A DNA stretch of 11,758 nucleotides, taken from positions 1-11,758 of the forward strand of contig CAJKNS010000057.1 in the NCBI GenBank assembly GCA_905201305.1. The letters are read 5' to 3'. The DNA is from an uncultured Eubacteriales bacterium (GTDB lineage: Bacteria; Bacillota; Clostridia; Oscillospirales; Oscillospiraceae). Of the stretch, positions 1 to 6,419 are shown piece after piece. How positions within the stretch are numbered: position 1 is the stretch's first letter; each line of letters begins with the position of its first letter. The position numbers were made by a program, and so were the translations under genes. A model generated the notes under the pieces. The model worked only from the letters and a program-made list of their open reading frames with translations, did no database searches and was not told the DNA's origin.

Positions 1-96
1 GTTATTCTCTCCGCTGTCGCTGCCGCAGGCGGCAAGACTCAGGCACAGTGCAAGACTCAGCGCAAGAACCCCATATTTTTTCCGATTTTTCATCAT
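1..96 (-). CDS. Secreted lipoprotein, N-terminal fragment (partial at left edge)
   Basis: Reading the minus strand from 96 gives 32 codons open to the window edge: two Met, a basic stretch (KNRKK), a hydrophobic run (VLALSLALCLSL), then LAAC followed by GSDSGE. This is a classic type II signal peptide with an L-A-A-C lipobox, the Cys being about residue 24, so the mature protein would be lipid-anchored outside the membrane. An AAGGAG ribosome site lies at 103-108, 6 bases from the first ATG and 9 from the second; either could be used. Gly-Ser-Asp after the Cys is common in Firmicute substrate-binding lipoproteins, but the rest lies outside the window and no function can be assigned. A longer ORF covering the same bases in another frame has no signal-peptide logic and is spurious. 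Confidence 0.72.
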   Translation of the reverse strand, partial: MMKNRKKYGVLALSLALCLSLAACGSDSGENN

Positions 97-141
97 TCTC
101 TTCTCCTTTTCCAATCAGGTTTCCAGGTGTGTCAGGGTAAA

Positions 142-176
142 AAAATCCACCATACAGACATTGTACGGTGGATTTT
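142..176 (-). terminator. Rho-independent terminator after nrdR
   Basis: AAAATCCACC (142-151) pairs perfectly with GGTGGATTTT (167-176). After one A/C mismatch, TAC/GTA adds three more pairs around a 7-base loop. Read on the minus strand the stem runs straight into seven T (plus-strand A 139-145), the normal layout for ending nrdR transcription before the lipoprotein gene. In the plus direction only four T follow, so it is weaker there. Confidence 0.8.
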
Positions 177-224
177 CTGCAATTCCTATTAACCAAAGGT
201 TAGTTCTTTGTGCAGGCGGATGAA

Positions 225-680
225 TTATTTCTCCGCCAGAATCTTGTTGATCTCGTTTCGGAAGCTGTTGATGTCCTTGAACTGCCGGTAGACCGAGGCA
301 AAGCGCACATAGCTCACCTCGTCCAGAGGCTTGAGCCGGTCCATCACTAGCTCGCCGATGTAGTCGCTTTTGACCTCCCGCTCCAGAGAGTTCTGCACCA
401 CCTGCTCGATTTCCGCCGAGGCTGCCTCCAGCTTTGCCATGGGCACCGGGCGCTTTTCGCAGGCGCGGACCATGCCCTTTAAGACCTTGTTCCGGTCAAA
501 AATCTGCCGGCGACCATCCTTTTTTACCACCACAATGGGTAGGCATTCCACGGTTTCATAGGTGGTAAACCGCTTGCCGCAGCCCAGACACTCCCGGCGG
601 CGGCGGATGGAGGTGCCATCCTCCGAGTGGCGGGAATCCACAACCTTGCTCTCTTCGTCTCCGCAAAATGGGCATTTCAT
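225..680 (-). CDS. nrdR: Transcriptional repressor NrdR
   Basis: A 151-residue protein of the usual NrdR length. NrdR is a zinc- and nucleotide-binding cytoplasmic repressor of ribonucleotide reductase genes: its ATP-cone senses ATP/dATP, and the protein binds NrdR boxes upstream of nrd operons. Visible features are the N-terminal zinc ribbon (C3-P-F-C6 and C31-L-G-C34, followed by KRFTTYE) and an ATP-cone from about residue 46 to 136 (VVVKKDGRRQ, then FDRNKVLKGM). The start is placed at the MKCPFCG Met at 680. A seven-residue upstream extension is possible in the open frame, but a GGGGAGG ribosome site about 10 bases before 680 and the conserved MKCPFCG beginning settle it. The gene has its own promoter (721-749) and a terminator (142-176). 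No ribonucleotide reductase gene or obvious NrdR box is in this window, so its targets lie elsewhere. Confidence 0.97.
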   Translation of the reverse strand: MKCPFCGDEESKVVDSRHSEDGTSIRRRRECLGCGKRFTTYETVECLPIVVVKKDGRRQIFDRNKVLKGMVRACEKRPVPMAKLEAASAEIEQVVQNSLEREVKSDYIGELVMDRLKPLDEVSYVRFASVYRQFKDINSFRNEINKILAEK

Positions 681-720
681 TGGAAATCGGCCTCCCCACA
701 ATGGATTGATATCACCTTTG

Positions 721-749
721 AGTGTACCAAAAGAATTCGGAAATGTCCA
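721..749 (-). promoter_or_regulatory. Promoter of nrdR
   Basis: On the minus strand, TGGACA (744-749, five of six matches to the -35 consensus) is followed by 17 bases and TACACT (721-726, four of six). Transcription would start near 714, giving a leader of about 33 bases before the nrdR ATG at 680. The promoter lies between the acyltransferase stop and nrdR, so nrdR need not depend on the upstream operon. Confidence 0.5.
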
Positions 750-800
750 GCTATTTTTCCCGAAAAGCCCCGAAATATCAGTGTTTTTTCCGTTTTTCCG

Positions 801-1883
801 CTACAGCAGCTTCCGGAGTCCCGGGATTTTTTTCAGCACCCAGCTGACTCCCATGCCGAAGACTACCACAGCCGCAACCCACACAAGGCAGGCTGGCAGC
901 ACATGGATTTTCGGCTCCAGAAACAGATAGATCCCATCCAGCTGCCGCCGGAAAATGCCCTCCAGCAGATAAGCGCCGAATACGCAGCTGCCCATTTCCC
1001 GGATAAGCGCCGCCGGTTTTCCGGTGATGGGATGCCGTTCCGTCAGATCGTGAAGGAGCAGATAGACAAAGAATACCACAAGCTCCATCAGCGACCCCAT
1101 AAACGCTCCGGAGGTTTCCCCTCGGCGGGTAAATGCCCACCAGCTGAGCGCCGCCATGATAAAGACCGATGCCGCCGCCAGAATTCCCATTCCAAGCAGC
1201 CGTTTTCCGTTCAGCTTTTCCCAGGAAAACCGATGTGCAAAGTAATAGCCCATGAGCAGATAATACACCGCCTGCCCTGCCATAAACGGCGTTCCGGCGG
1301 CTCCGGTGTCTACGGTCAGCCCTGTGACAAAATACTGGTTCAGGGGCTCCAGCTTTAAAATGGACGAAAGGGGCGCAATTATCCCGAAGAATCCAAAATG
1401 CACGCCAAATAGCCACAGATAGCCCTGATTCGAAAGATTCTGCGCCAGCGGACGCAGCAGCGGAAACAGAAACAGCACGCCCAGATAGGTGTAGAGATAC
1501 CAATAGGGAATGGAAATCCCCTCCGTGAGCACCCGGCGAACGAAATCCCGGATTCCCGGATGGGGGACAAAGCCCCAGTGAATCCAAAAGCCGTAGAGAA
1601 TCCCGGAAAACAGCACCAGCACCAGCGCCATCCGCACAATACGCCTGCAAAGCAGGTCTTTCAGCGTCTCCTGCCGGTGGAGCAGCAGTCCTCCGGAGAT
1701 CATGAAAAACAGCGGCACCGCAATTTTACAGACGGTCGCCAGCAGCAGGGACAAAATCGCGTTCACCGCGCTGCAGCCCGGCGCCTGATACAGGAAAAAG
1801 CCACGATTCTCCGTATGGTTGAACACCACCAGAAAAATCGCCAGAATCCGCATCAGCTCATAGTCCAGCCGCTTTTCCTTCAC
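801..1883 (-). CDS. Acyltransferase 3 family integral membrane protein
   Basis: A 360-residue polytopic membrane protein of the acyltransferase 3 family (Pfam PF01757 type). Members transfer acetyl, succinyl or similar groups from the cytosolic side to sugars of exopolysaccharides, cell-wall polymers or other lipid-linked acceptors. The family opening is clear: RLDYELMRILAIFLVV at residues 5-20, then FNHT with the conserved His23. About ten hydrophobic segments follow, among them 41-68, 83-103, 127-145, 155-175, 203-217, 229-250, 263-279, 297-312 and 330-352. The start is a GTG whose first bases overlap the upstream peptidase stop (GTGA, 1880-1883), with AGGAGG seven bases upstream, which points to translational coupling. 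Its acceptor cannot be read from the sequence. A polysaccharide operon lies about 7 kb away, but a direct link is unproven. No clear terminator follows before nrdR. Confidence 0.9.
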   Translation of the reverse strand: MKEKRLDYELMRILAIFLVVFNHTENRGFFLYQAPGCSAVNAILSLLLATVCKIAVPLFFMISGGLLLHRQETLKDLLCRRIVRMALVLVLFSGILYGFWIHWGFVPHPGIRDFVRRVLTEGISIPYWYLYTYLGVLFLFPLLRPLAQNLSNQGYLWLFGVHFGFFGIIAPLSSILKLEPLNQYFVTGLTVDTGAAGTPFMAGQAVYYLLMGYYFAHRFSWEKLNGKRLLGMGILAAASVFIMAALSWWAFTRRGETSGAFMGSLMELVVFFVYLLLHDLTERHPITGKPAALIREMGSCVFGAYLLEGIFRRQLDGIYLFLEPKIHVLPACLVWVAAVVVFGMGVSWVLKKIPGLRKLL

Positions 1884-2557
1884 AGTGCCGCCTCCTGCTC
1901 GTTCCGGAACAGGGTCACCTCACCCATGGGGGTGATTTTCCCGTTTTGCACCACCAGTCCCCCCCGGTTGGTCATGGCATAAACGGGCTTTCCCCGCTCC
2001 CGAAGATAGCGTCGAATGCTCTCCTTCTGCACCGCCGACGCGGCATAGTGGACCTCCGGCTCAAAGCCCTCCAGCAGGGCAAGCCCGGGATAGTAGCCAT
2101 AGGTATCGTAGTCCTCGTCGGGGGTAATGTGATATTCCGTCATCTGCATCATGGCTCCGGCGCTGCATCCCATCACGATGCCCGGGAACTGCTGCATCGG
2201 CTCCACCAGTCCCCATTCCTCCAGCCGTTCATAGAACACATCCGGCAGTCCGCCGGTAAGGAACAGCACGTCCGCTTCGCCGATTTTTTCGAGCGCCGTC
2301 TCCGGGGTATCGTGATACCAGCTGACGAATTGGATGTTTTCCGCGGGGATGCCATAGGCGCCATAGGCTGCTGTGAGCGCATTGTAAACCGGCTGTCCGG
2401 GCAGATACATGTCCTCCCATGCCGCTCTGTCCGGCACCTCGTTTCCGTGGCTCATGGTCAGGATGGTCACACAGTGCTCCGGCTTCAGGATGCTGCCCAG
2501 AACCGGCTTTGCCCAAGGCGCCTGGAATTCGTATATATTGAGAAGAATGTTTGTCAT
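1880..2557 (-). CDS. Peptidase S51 family (dipeptidase E-like) protein
   Basis: A 225-residue protein with the class I glutamine-amidotransferase-like fold used by S51 serine peptidases such as dipeptidase E and cyanophycinase. The nucleophile elbow is G130-C-S132-A-G134 with Ser132 as predicted nucleophile. It is preceded by LFLTGGLPD (98-106), the oxyanion-loop region in this family, and followed by EVHY, whose His170 is the likely catalytic His. PepE-type enzymes cleave N-terminal Asp-X dipeptides; the true substrate here is not predictable and the Asp-specificity residues were not checked. No signal peptide, so cytoplasmic. The ATG at 2557 is chosen over a GTG at 2566 because AGGGAG (2566-2571) sits 8 bases upstream of the ATG but overlaps the GTG. 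First gene of a two-gene operon with the acyltransferase. Confidence 0.87.
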   Translation of the reverse strand: MTNILLNIYEFQAPWAKPVLGSILKPEHCVTILTMSHGNEVPDRAAWEDMYLPGQPVYNALTAAYGAYGIPAENIQFVSWYHDTPETALEKIGEADVLFLTGGLPDVFYERLEEWGLVEPMQQFPGIVMGCSAGAMMQMTEYHITPDEDYDTYGYYPGLALLEGFEPEVHYAASAVQKESIRRYLRERGKPVYAMTNRGGLVVQNGKITPMGEVTLFRNEQEAAL

Positions 2558-2587
2558 ATTTCTCACTCCCTCATTTTATTGTATAGT

Positions 2588-2617
2588 ATTGTATCAGTTC
2601 TTCCTGTAAAATGTCAA
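2588..2617 (-). promoter_or_regulatory. Promoter of the peptidase-acyltransferase operon
   Basis: On the minus strand a perfect TTGACA (2612-2617), an 18-base spacer and TACAAT (2588-2593, five of six) precede the peptidase gene. Start of transcription would be near 2581, leaving a leader of about 24 bases. The -35 box is part of an inverted arrangement with the -35 box of the opposite promoter. Confidence 0.75.
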
Positions 2618-2636
2618 CCAAACTGCGGTTTTGACA
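2612..2636. promoter_or_regulatory. Dyad spanning both divergent -35 boxes (possible operator)
   Basis: TGTCAA at 2612-2617 and TTGACA at 2631-2636 are exact inverted copies separated by 13 bases. Each is the -35 box of one of two diverging promoters. Part of the symmetry is simply forced by two consensus -35 boxes facing apart. A protein binding here, such as the HxlR regulator encoded downstream, would control both directions at once. Regulation is inference. Confidence 0.3.
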
Positions 2637-2659
2637 GGCTTCCCGCGGCATGGTATAAT
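2631..2659 (+). promoter_or_regulatory. Consensus promoter of the aldo/keto reductase-hxlR operon
   Basis: TTGACA (2631-2636), exactly 17 bases, TATAAT (2654-2659): a perfect match to the vegetative sigma-factor consensus with ideal spacing. Transcription should start near 2666, giving a leader of about 43 bases with AAGGAGG at 2694-2700. A perfect promoter implies strong basal activity unless repressed, which fits the presence of a regulator gene in the operon. Confidence 0.9.
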
Positions 2660-2708
2660 GGAAAAAGCCAATACTGCGAACCCATACTGTAAGAAGGAGG
2701 AACTTACT

Positions 2709-3851
2709 ATGATGTATAAGGAGCTATGCGGCGAGAAAATCTCCCGGCTGGGCATGGGCAACATGCGGCTGCCCACCATCGACGGGCGCAACGGTCCCAT
2801 TGACGAGGAAAAGGCGCAGGCGATCATCGACTATCTCATGGCGTCCGGCGTCAACTACTACGACACCGCTTATATGTACCACGGCGGCAAGTCGGAGCTT
2901 TTTGTGGGCAAGGCACTGAGCAAATACCCCCGGGACAGCTATTTTCTGGCGGACAAAATGCCCTCCTATCCCCTGGAGGAGGGACGCACGCCCCAGGAGA
3001 TCTTTGAAGAGCAGCTGAAAAAATGCGGAACGGACCATTTTGACTTTTATCTGCTCCACAATCTCTGCGAGGACAGCGTACCGGTGTTCACCGATCCGGA
3101 CAAGGGCGTGATTCCCTATCTGCTGGAGCAGAAAAAGCAGGGGCGCATTCGCCACTTCGGTCTTTCCAGCCATGCAAAGCCCGAGACGCTGAAGGCATTT
3201 CTGGACCGGTACGATTTCTTTGAATTTGTGCAGCTTCAGCTGAACTACCTGGACTGGGAGATGCAGGACGCCAAGCAGCAGTACGAGATTGTGACCAATT
3301 ACGGCGCGCCGGTTTGGGTTATGGAGCCCTGCCGGGGCGGCCGATTGGCGTCCCTGACTCCGGAGGCGGACAAGCTGCTCACGGACTGCAATCCGGATCG
3401 TTCTGTGGCATCCTGGGCGTTCCGCTATGTGATGAGCCTTCCCAACGTTGGCGTGATCCTCAGCGGCATGACCCAGATGGATCAGGCGGAGAACAATGTT
3501 GCAACGTTCTCCGAGGGCAAGAATCTCACAGAGCAGGAGCAGCAGGTGCTATCTCAGGCACTGGAGCAGTTCCGCAGTCAGGTGATCGTGCCCTGTACCG
3601 CCTGCCACTACTGCGACGGATGTCCCATGGAGCTGGAGATTCCCGACATTCTAAAGCTCTATAACCGCTATTCCCTGAACCACAGTCCCATGATCCATAT
3701 GGACGTGGCGGAGCTTTCCCACGGTCCTTCGGACTGCATCGGCTGCGGCGCCTGCGAGAGCAAATGTCCCCAGCATATCGCCATTCCGGAGATCATGGCA
3801 AAGTTTGCCCAGGGGCTGGAATCGCTGCCCAAGCCAAAAATGAACCCTTAA
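2709..3851 (+). CDS. Aldo/keto reductase with C-terminal Fe-S (ferredoxin-like) domain
   Basis: A 380-residue cytoplasmic oxidoreductase of the COG1453 type: an aldo/keto reductase barrel (residues about 10-280) fused to a bacterial ferredoxin-like tail. The catalytic tetrad is recognisable as Asp52, Tyr57 (YDTAYMYHGG), Lys83 (LADK) and His117 (YLLH). The tail carries C296-X2-C299-X2-C302-X2-C305-P and C343-X2-C346-X2-C349-X3-C353-P, which should hold two [4Fe-4S] clusters. The barrel normally uses NAD(P)H to reduce carbonyls; the clusters suggest electron exchange with another partner, and the real substrate is unknown. The start at 2709 (or the adjacent ATG at 2712) follows AAGGAGG by 8 bases. 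The frame stays open upstream to 2631, but that lies in the promoter. It is followed after 35 bases by the HxlR gene, probably on the same transcript. Confidence 0.94.
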   Translation: MMYKELCGEKISRLGMGNMRLPTIDGRNGPIDEEKAQAIIDYLMASGVNYYDTAYMYHGGKSELFVGKALSKYPRDSYFLADKMPSYPLEEGRTPQEIFEEQLKKCGTDHFDFYLLHNLCEDSVPVFTDPDKGVIPYLLEQKKQGRIRHFGLSSHAKPETLKAFLDRYDFFEFVQLQLNYLDWEMQDAKQQYEIVTNYGAPVWVMEPCRGGRLASLTPEADKLLTDCNPDRSVASWAFRYVMSLPNVGVILSGMTQMDQAENNVATFSEGKNLTEQEQQVLSQALEQFRSQVIVPCTACHYCDGCPMELEIPDILKLYNRYSLNHSPMIHMDVAELSHGPSDCIGCGACESKCPQHIAIPEIMAKFAQGLESLPKPKMNP

Positions 3852-3886
3852 GCCAGCACAAATCAATTGCACCGGGAGGCACTGGA

Positions 3887-4318
3887 ATGGAACAGAAGGA
3901 TATGGTATTTGACATTGCAAAGGACCCCTATAATTATGTGATGCGGGTGGTGTTCTGCCGGTGGAAGCCCTTTATTCTCCAGGCAATGGACACCGATGAG
4001 GTGACGAATTTCTCCCGGTTCTGCAAACAGCTGCCCATCACCCAGAAGGTTCTGACGCAAAATCTCAAGGCGCTGGAGCAGGACGGTCTGGTGATGCGCA
4101 CCGTCATTCCCGATACCCCGCCCAGAACGGAATACCGGCTCACCGAGCGTGGGAAAAGTCTCATTCCCCTGCTGGACCAGGTATACGACTGGGGCTGGCA
4201 TGTGATGCGGGAGGAGGGACTTCCCATCGACGCTCTGGGCGAAATGTGGCACGGCTATCGGGAGAAGGAGGACGAGATCATGGATCGTCCCTTCGGGAAA
4301 AACGGAAGTCTGGAATAA
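3887..4318 (+). CDS. HxlR-family winged helix-turn-helix regulator
   Basis: A 143-residue DNA-binding protein of the HxlR family, dimeric winged-helix regulators that often respond to electrophiles, quinones or oxidants. Diagnostic stretches are RWKPFILQAM (25-34, in place of the common GGKW), FSRFCKQLPITQKVLTQNLK (42-61, recognition helix region), LEQDGLV (63-69) and the wing TPPRTEYRLTERGKSL (77-92). The only two cysteines are Cys24 and Cys46. Cys24 lies in the N-terminal region where thiol-sensing relatives such as YodB and HypR carry their reactive Cys, but whether it is equivalent needs alignment. The ATG at 3887 follows GGGAGG by 7 bases; the open frame extends upstream through the end of the reductase gene without a start signal. 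Sitting between two reductase genes, it most likely controls them; palindromes just downstream (4324-4389) are candidate targets. Confidence 0.93.
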   Translation: MEQKDMVFDIAKDPYNYVMRVVFCRWKPFILQAMDTDEVTNFSRFCKQLPITQKVLTQNLKALEQDGLVMRTVIPDTPPRTEYRLTERGKSLIPLLDQVYDWGWHVMREEGLPIDALGEMWHGYREKEDEIMDRPFGKNGSLE

Positions 4319-4323
4319 CCGGC

Positions 4324-4337
4324 TTACCTTCAGGTAA
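4324..4337. promoter_or_regulatory. 14-bp palindrome upstream of the flavoenzyme promoter
   Basis: TTACCT-TC-AGGTAA is a perfect dyad with 6-base arms. It begins five bases after the hxlR stop codon and about 24 bases before the proposed -35 box. TTAC/GTAA half-sites are of the general kind bound by winged-helix dimers. Assigning it to the neighbouring HxlR protein is inference. Confidence 0.4.
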
Positions 4338-4349
4338 CAGCCTTACTTT

Positions 4350-4368
4350 CTTGTGCCTTCTTCACAAG
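4350..4368. promoter_or_regulatory. Inverted repeat overlapping the -35 box
   Basis: CTTGTG (4350-4355) and CACAAG (4363-4368) are exact inverted copies with a 7-base centre. The right arm covers the proposed -35 box TTCACA (4361-4366), the position expected for a repressor operator. A larger frame, CCGGCTT (4319-4325) with AAGCCGG (4366-4372), encloses both this dyad and the 4324-4337 palindrome. Confidence 0.35.
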
Positions 4369-4389
4369 CCGGAAAAAACATGATATGTT
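4361..4389 (+). promoter_or_regulatory. Promoter of the flavoenzyme gene (extended -10)
   Basis: TTCACA (4361-4366, five of six), 17 bases, then TATGTT (4384-4389, four of six) with TG at 4381-4382, an extended -10 motif. Transcription would begin near 4396. The -10 lies inside a third dyad, AACAT-GAT-ATGTT (4377-4389). A separate promoter here would let the flavoenzyme be expressed independently of the reductase-hxlR transcript. Confidence 0.5.
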
Positions 4390-4442
4390 GTAGTCACGAA
4401 GAAAACACCCACGAAAACATATGATGAAAGGAAGTTTTACCT

Positions 4443-6419
4443 ATGTCTTGCAGCAAGTTCCCCCATATGTTTACGCCTATGACCATCAAGGGCGTAACCT
4501 TCAAAAACCGCGTGTTCGCCTCCCCCATCACCACCAACCGGATCGTGGACCACGGCTATCCCACCCCCGAGGGCATCGATGTTTATGAGACGAAGGCGCG
4601 CGGCGGCTTTGCCGAGGTCACCCTCACCGAGTCCTTCATCGACCATGAGTATTCCTGGCGGCATGAGCACGGTCTGAACCTGTGGGAAAAGCCCATGACC
4701 ACCTTCCACATGGAGTCCATTATGGTGCTCACCGAGGCGATCAAGGCGCACGGCGCGGTGGCTTCCATCCAGCTCAACCATGTTGGCGCCATGAACCATC
4801 CCGACACCATTCCCGGTCATAAGAACCCCATCGGTCCCTCCGCCTATGTCCGTGACGACGGCGTGCAGGTGGAGGAAATGACCGTAGAGATGATGGAGAA
4901 AACCGCAGAGCAGTGGGCAGAGGTGGCATGGGTTGCCAAGTCCCTGGGCTTCCAGATGGTCAACCTCCACGGCGGTCACGGCTGGCTGCTGAACCAGTTC
5001 ATCTCCCCCAAGTTCAACCACCGTACCGACGAATACGGCGGATGCATGGCAAACCGCGCCAAGTTCCCCATTATGGTATGTAAAAAGATCAAGGAGGTCT
5101 GCGGCGACGACTTCCTGATTGAGTACCGCATGTCCGGTTCCGAGCGTATGGAGGGCGGCATGACCCTGGAGGACGGCATTGAGTTTGCCGAGATCATTCA
5201 GGACTATGTGGACCTGATCCATGTGACCTCCGGCTCCTATCAGGACCATGTCAACACCAAGGCATTCTCCTCCATGTTCGACAAGCACGGCTGCAACCTG
5301 GATCTTGCCGAAGCCATTAAGAAGCACGTTCATGTGCCCGTGGTTGCCGTTGGCGGCTTCAACGCACCCGAGCAGGTAGAAGAGGCGCTAGCTTCCGGCA
5401 AGTGTGACTTTGTTGCCCTGGGCCGTCAGCAGTTTGCCGATCCTGAGTTTGTAAACAAGACGCTCATGGGTCTGGAGGACACCATTGCGCCCTGCCTGCG
5501 CTGCTCCTGCTTCAATCCGCTGGCATCCGATCCCGACGCCCGTCCCATTCCCGAGCTGTGGCACTGCGCCGTCAACCCCTGGGGTCAGCGGGAGCTGCGC
5601 TGGAGAAATGCCCCCAAGCCCAAGGCAAGCCGTAATGTTCTGGTCATCGGCGGCGGCGTTTCCGGCATGTATGCTGCCATCACCGCTGCGGAGCGGGGTC
5701 ATGACGTAACGCTGGTGGAAAAAGAGAACAAGCTGGGCGGTCTTTTGTGGTTCACCGAGGTGGACACCGACAAGGAGTCCCTGCTGCGGTTCCGCGACAG
5801 CCTGATCGCCCGCTGCAAGCACAGCGGCGTCAAGGTGATGCTGAACACTGAGGCAACCCACGAGATGCTGGAGAGTTTTAAGGCAGACGCGATCATCTGC
5901 GCCGTGGGCTCCCATCCCTTTGTTCCTCCCATTCCCGGCGTGGAGCACGCAGAGCATGCAGTGGAGGCTTACAAGGACATCGAGAAGCTCAAGGGCAAGA
6001 AGGTAGTCATCATCGGCGGCGGCGCCATTGGCTGCGAGTCCGGCTACTTCTTTGCCAGCGAGTGCGGTGCAAAGGTGCAGATTCTGGAGATGCGGGACGC
6101 CATGTGCAAGGATTCCTATCCCTCTCAGCGGGCTGCCCTGCTGCCCCGGATGGACAAGGCTGGCATGATCCTCGACTGCTCTGTCACCACCAAGGAGATC
6201 ACCGAAAACGGCGTCAAGTTCCTGGACAAGGACGGGGTCGAGCAGTTTGCAGAGGCGGATTACGTCTACTACTGCTGCGGCAACCGCTCCAATGACGCCA
6301 TTGTCAAGAGCCTGGAGGGCGTGACTCCCTGGTTCGTGGTCACCGGCGATGCAAAGCGGGCACAGACCGTGAAGCAGGCAACCTATGAGGGCTTCTGCGC
6401 CGCCATGGACATTCTTTAA
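4443..6419 (+). CDS. Old Yellow Enzyme/2,4-dienoyl-CoA reductase-like Fe-S flavoenzyme
   Basis: A 658-residue enzyme with the architecture of FadH, enoate reductase and the BaiCD/BaiH group. An FMN barrel (about 1-345, opening FTPMTIKGVTFKNRV) is followed by an Fe-S motif (C351-X2-C354-X-C356 and C375 in HCAVNP), then FAD- and NAD(P)-binding Rossmann domains (VIGGGVSG at 401-408; VIIGGGAIG at 522-530). Such enzymes pass electrons from NAD(P)H via FAD and the cluster to FMN and reduce activated C=C bonds in the cytoplasm. The active-site loop reads H176-G-G-H179-G-W181-LLNQF, with Trp where E. coli FadH has catalytic Tyr166. The Cys spacing also differs from FadH (X2, X1, X18 instead of X2, X3, X11). 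The start follows AAAGGAAG with good spacing. C-rich, uniform codon use suggests high expression. The substrate is unknown: unsaturated acids, steroids, bile acids or polyphenols are all possible. Confidence 0.93.
   Translation: MSCSKFPHMFTPMTIKGVTFKNRVFASPITTNRIVDHGYPTPEGIDVYETKARGGFAEVTLTESFIDHEYSWRHEHGLNLWEKPMTTFHMESIMVLTEAIKAHGAVASIQLNHVGAMNHPDTIPGHKNPIGPSAYVRDDGVQVEEMTVEMMEKTAEQWAEVAWVAKSLGFQMVNLHGGHGWLLNQFISPKFNHRTDEYGGCMANRAKFPIMVCKKIKEVCGDDFLIEYRMSGSERMEGGMTLEDGIEFAEIIQDYVDLIHVTSGSYQDHVNTKAFSSMFDKHGCNLDLAEAIKKHVHVPVVAVGGFNAPEQVEEALASGKCDFVALGRQQFADPEFVNKTLMGLEDTIAPCLRCSCFNPLASDPDARPIPELWHCAVNPWGQRELRWRNAPKPKASRNVLVIGGGVSGMYAAITAAERGHDVTLVEKENKLGGLLWFTEVDTDKESLLRFRDSLIARCKHSGVKVMLNTEATHEMLESFKADAIICAVGSHPFVPPIPGVEHAEHAVEAYKDIEKLKGKKVVIIGGGAIGCESGYFFASECGAKVQILEMRDAMCKDSYPSQRAALLPRMDKAGMILDCSVTTKEITENGVKFLDKDGVEQFAEADYVYYCCGNRSNDAIVKSLEGVTPWFVVTGDAKRAQTVKQATYEGFCAAMDIL

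Noticed and set aside
2..196. 64-codon minus-strand ORF at the left edge
   Set aside because: It runs through the nrdR terminator hairpin and is out of frame with the much better lipoprotein signal peptide beginning at 96.
191..201. Near-palindrome AACC-AAA-GGTT downstream of nrdR
   Set aside because: Too short, no T run, and not positioned at any promoter I can identify.
627..1358. 243-codon plus-strand frame
   Set aside because: Antisense to nrdR and the acyltransferase, with no ribosome site or recognisable motif.
2568..2579. Three-codon leader frame ATG-AGG-GAG-TGA before the peptidase gene
   Set aside because: It overlaps the ribosome site and is most simply explained as chance; no conserved residues or attenuator structure.
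2671..2689. Direct repeat ATACTG (2671-2676 and 2684-2689) in the aldo/keto reductase leader
   Set aside because: Six bases repeated once is within chance expectation and overlaps no known motif.
4319..4372. CCGGCTT...AAGCCGG as a terminator after hxlR
   Set aside because: The arms are 40 bases apart and followed by A rather than T, so it does not fit an intrinsic terminator; treated instead as part of a regulatory region.
4437..5333. 298-codon minus-strand frame
   Set aside because: Shadow of the strongly biased flavoenzyme gene; the long open antisense frame follows from its GC-rich codon pattern.
4443..6419. Assignment of the flavoenzyme as bilirubin reductase BilR
   Set aside because: As I recall, BilR is marked by an HGDR motif in the active-site loop; here the loop reads HGGHGW, so the name is not supported.
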